A stretch of DNA of 64,000 bases from Corythucha ciliata (taxonomy: Eukaryota; Arthropoda; Insecta; Hemiptera; Tingidae). This document shows positions 63,730 through 64,000 of this stretch, piece after piece (the stretch's first letter is position 1; every line of letters starts with the position of its first letter). The translations under genes were made by a program, and so were the position numbers. The notes beneath the pieces were generated by a model. That model did no database searches. It was given only the letters and a program-made list of their open reading frames with translations, and was not told the origin of the DNA. Location: positions 41,754,751 through 41,818,750 of the forward strand of contig CM075942.1 in NCBI GenBank assembly GCA_038030265.1. The letters run 5' to 3'.

Positions 63730-64000
63730 ATAACAATGGATTTTTATCAAAACATTGCGAAGGGCAGGAGTAAAATAAGCATGAAACATTAAACTAAGTT
63801 ACTTCACTCAGTTTTAGAGGAATTTGCCCGGCGCTGGGAGCACCATGGCCAATGTAGTCTAGCTTTGAACAGTTGTCAAAAACTGACATTTTTAAAAATA
63901 TCCTGATATTTTCCCAGTTTACTCAAAGAATCTTTCACTATCATTGGACAAAATGTCTTTACTCACACAGAAAAAAGGGTGCTCTTTTCAGTGGTGTCGT

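Noticed and set aside
1..64000. CRISPR array or bacterial mobile island
   Set aside because: The tandem repeats here are long minisatellites or microsatellites without regular unique spacers, and the gene content is eukaryotic throughout.

Overview
The window is eukaryotic nuclear DNA, almost certainly from an arthropod and probably an insect. It has GT-AG introns with pyrimidine-rich acceptors, AT-rich sequence with long homopolymers, and is very rich in non-LTR, LTR, Penelope and cut-and-paste DNA transposons, MITEs and foldback elements. I see no bacterial operons, rRNA, convincing tRNA genes or CRISPR arrays. The species is not settled by the sequence; a hemipteran-like repeat-rich genome is only a guess.

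Layout. 0-9.6 kb: TIR elements at 257-1261 and 2389-2840, a 1646-bp tandem duplication (3759-7050) whose junction lies in the right TIR of a mariner-like MITE, and small hairpin MITEs. 9.6-13.7 kb: a 278-bp MULE-type MITE split by a 3.4-kb insertion holding a ~295-bp minisatellite, part of which was copied again as a 1411-bp tandem duplication. 14.0-15.0 kb: the best host gene, exons of a secreted or surface protein with two LDL-receptor class A modules. 15-24 kb: hairpin MITEs, a 1.06-kb TIR element with nine copies of a subterminal motif, and a 965-bp tandem duplication. 25.5-28.9 kb: a foldback element with two ~915-bp arms, one interrupted by a 1.4-kb insertion and with a hairpin MITE at the centre of symmetry.

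32-42 kb: a retrotransposon graveyard. It holds a Gypsy integrase fragment cut by the 278-bp MITE, an RNase H fragment, a 3.6-kb non-LTR element (endonuclease, RT, RNase H; minus strand) with one frameshift, and a Jockey-like RT interrupted by a MITE and by a CR1-like element with a (CTCA)n tail. 43.8 kb: a possible first exon. 47-50.5 kb: nested MITEs, including a head-to-tail array of hairpins separated by TTA. 52 kb: a possible minus-strand gene. 54.1-56.5 kb: a MULE transposase remnant between clusters of AGCGCC repeats. 58.8-62 kb: a Penelope GIY-YIG remnant, then a degenerate minus-strand Gypsy element with gag, protease, RT/RNase H and integrase pieces.

No genes here form a pathway; the window is mainly a record of transposition. 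Its most notable content is the MULE MITE family (three copies of exactly 278 bp, two with perfect 9-bp target duplications) in the same window as a MULE transposase remnant, the TTA hairpin array, and the minisatellite born inside a MITE. Most short ORFs are chance ORFs in repeats. All boundaries were found by eye, without alignment or database search.
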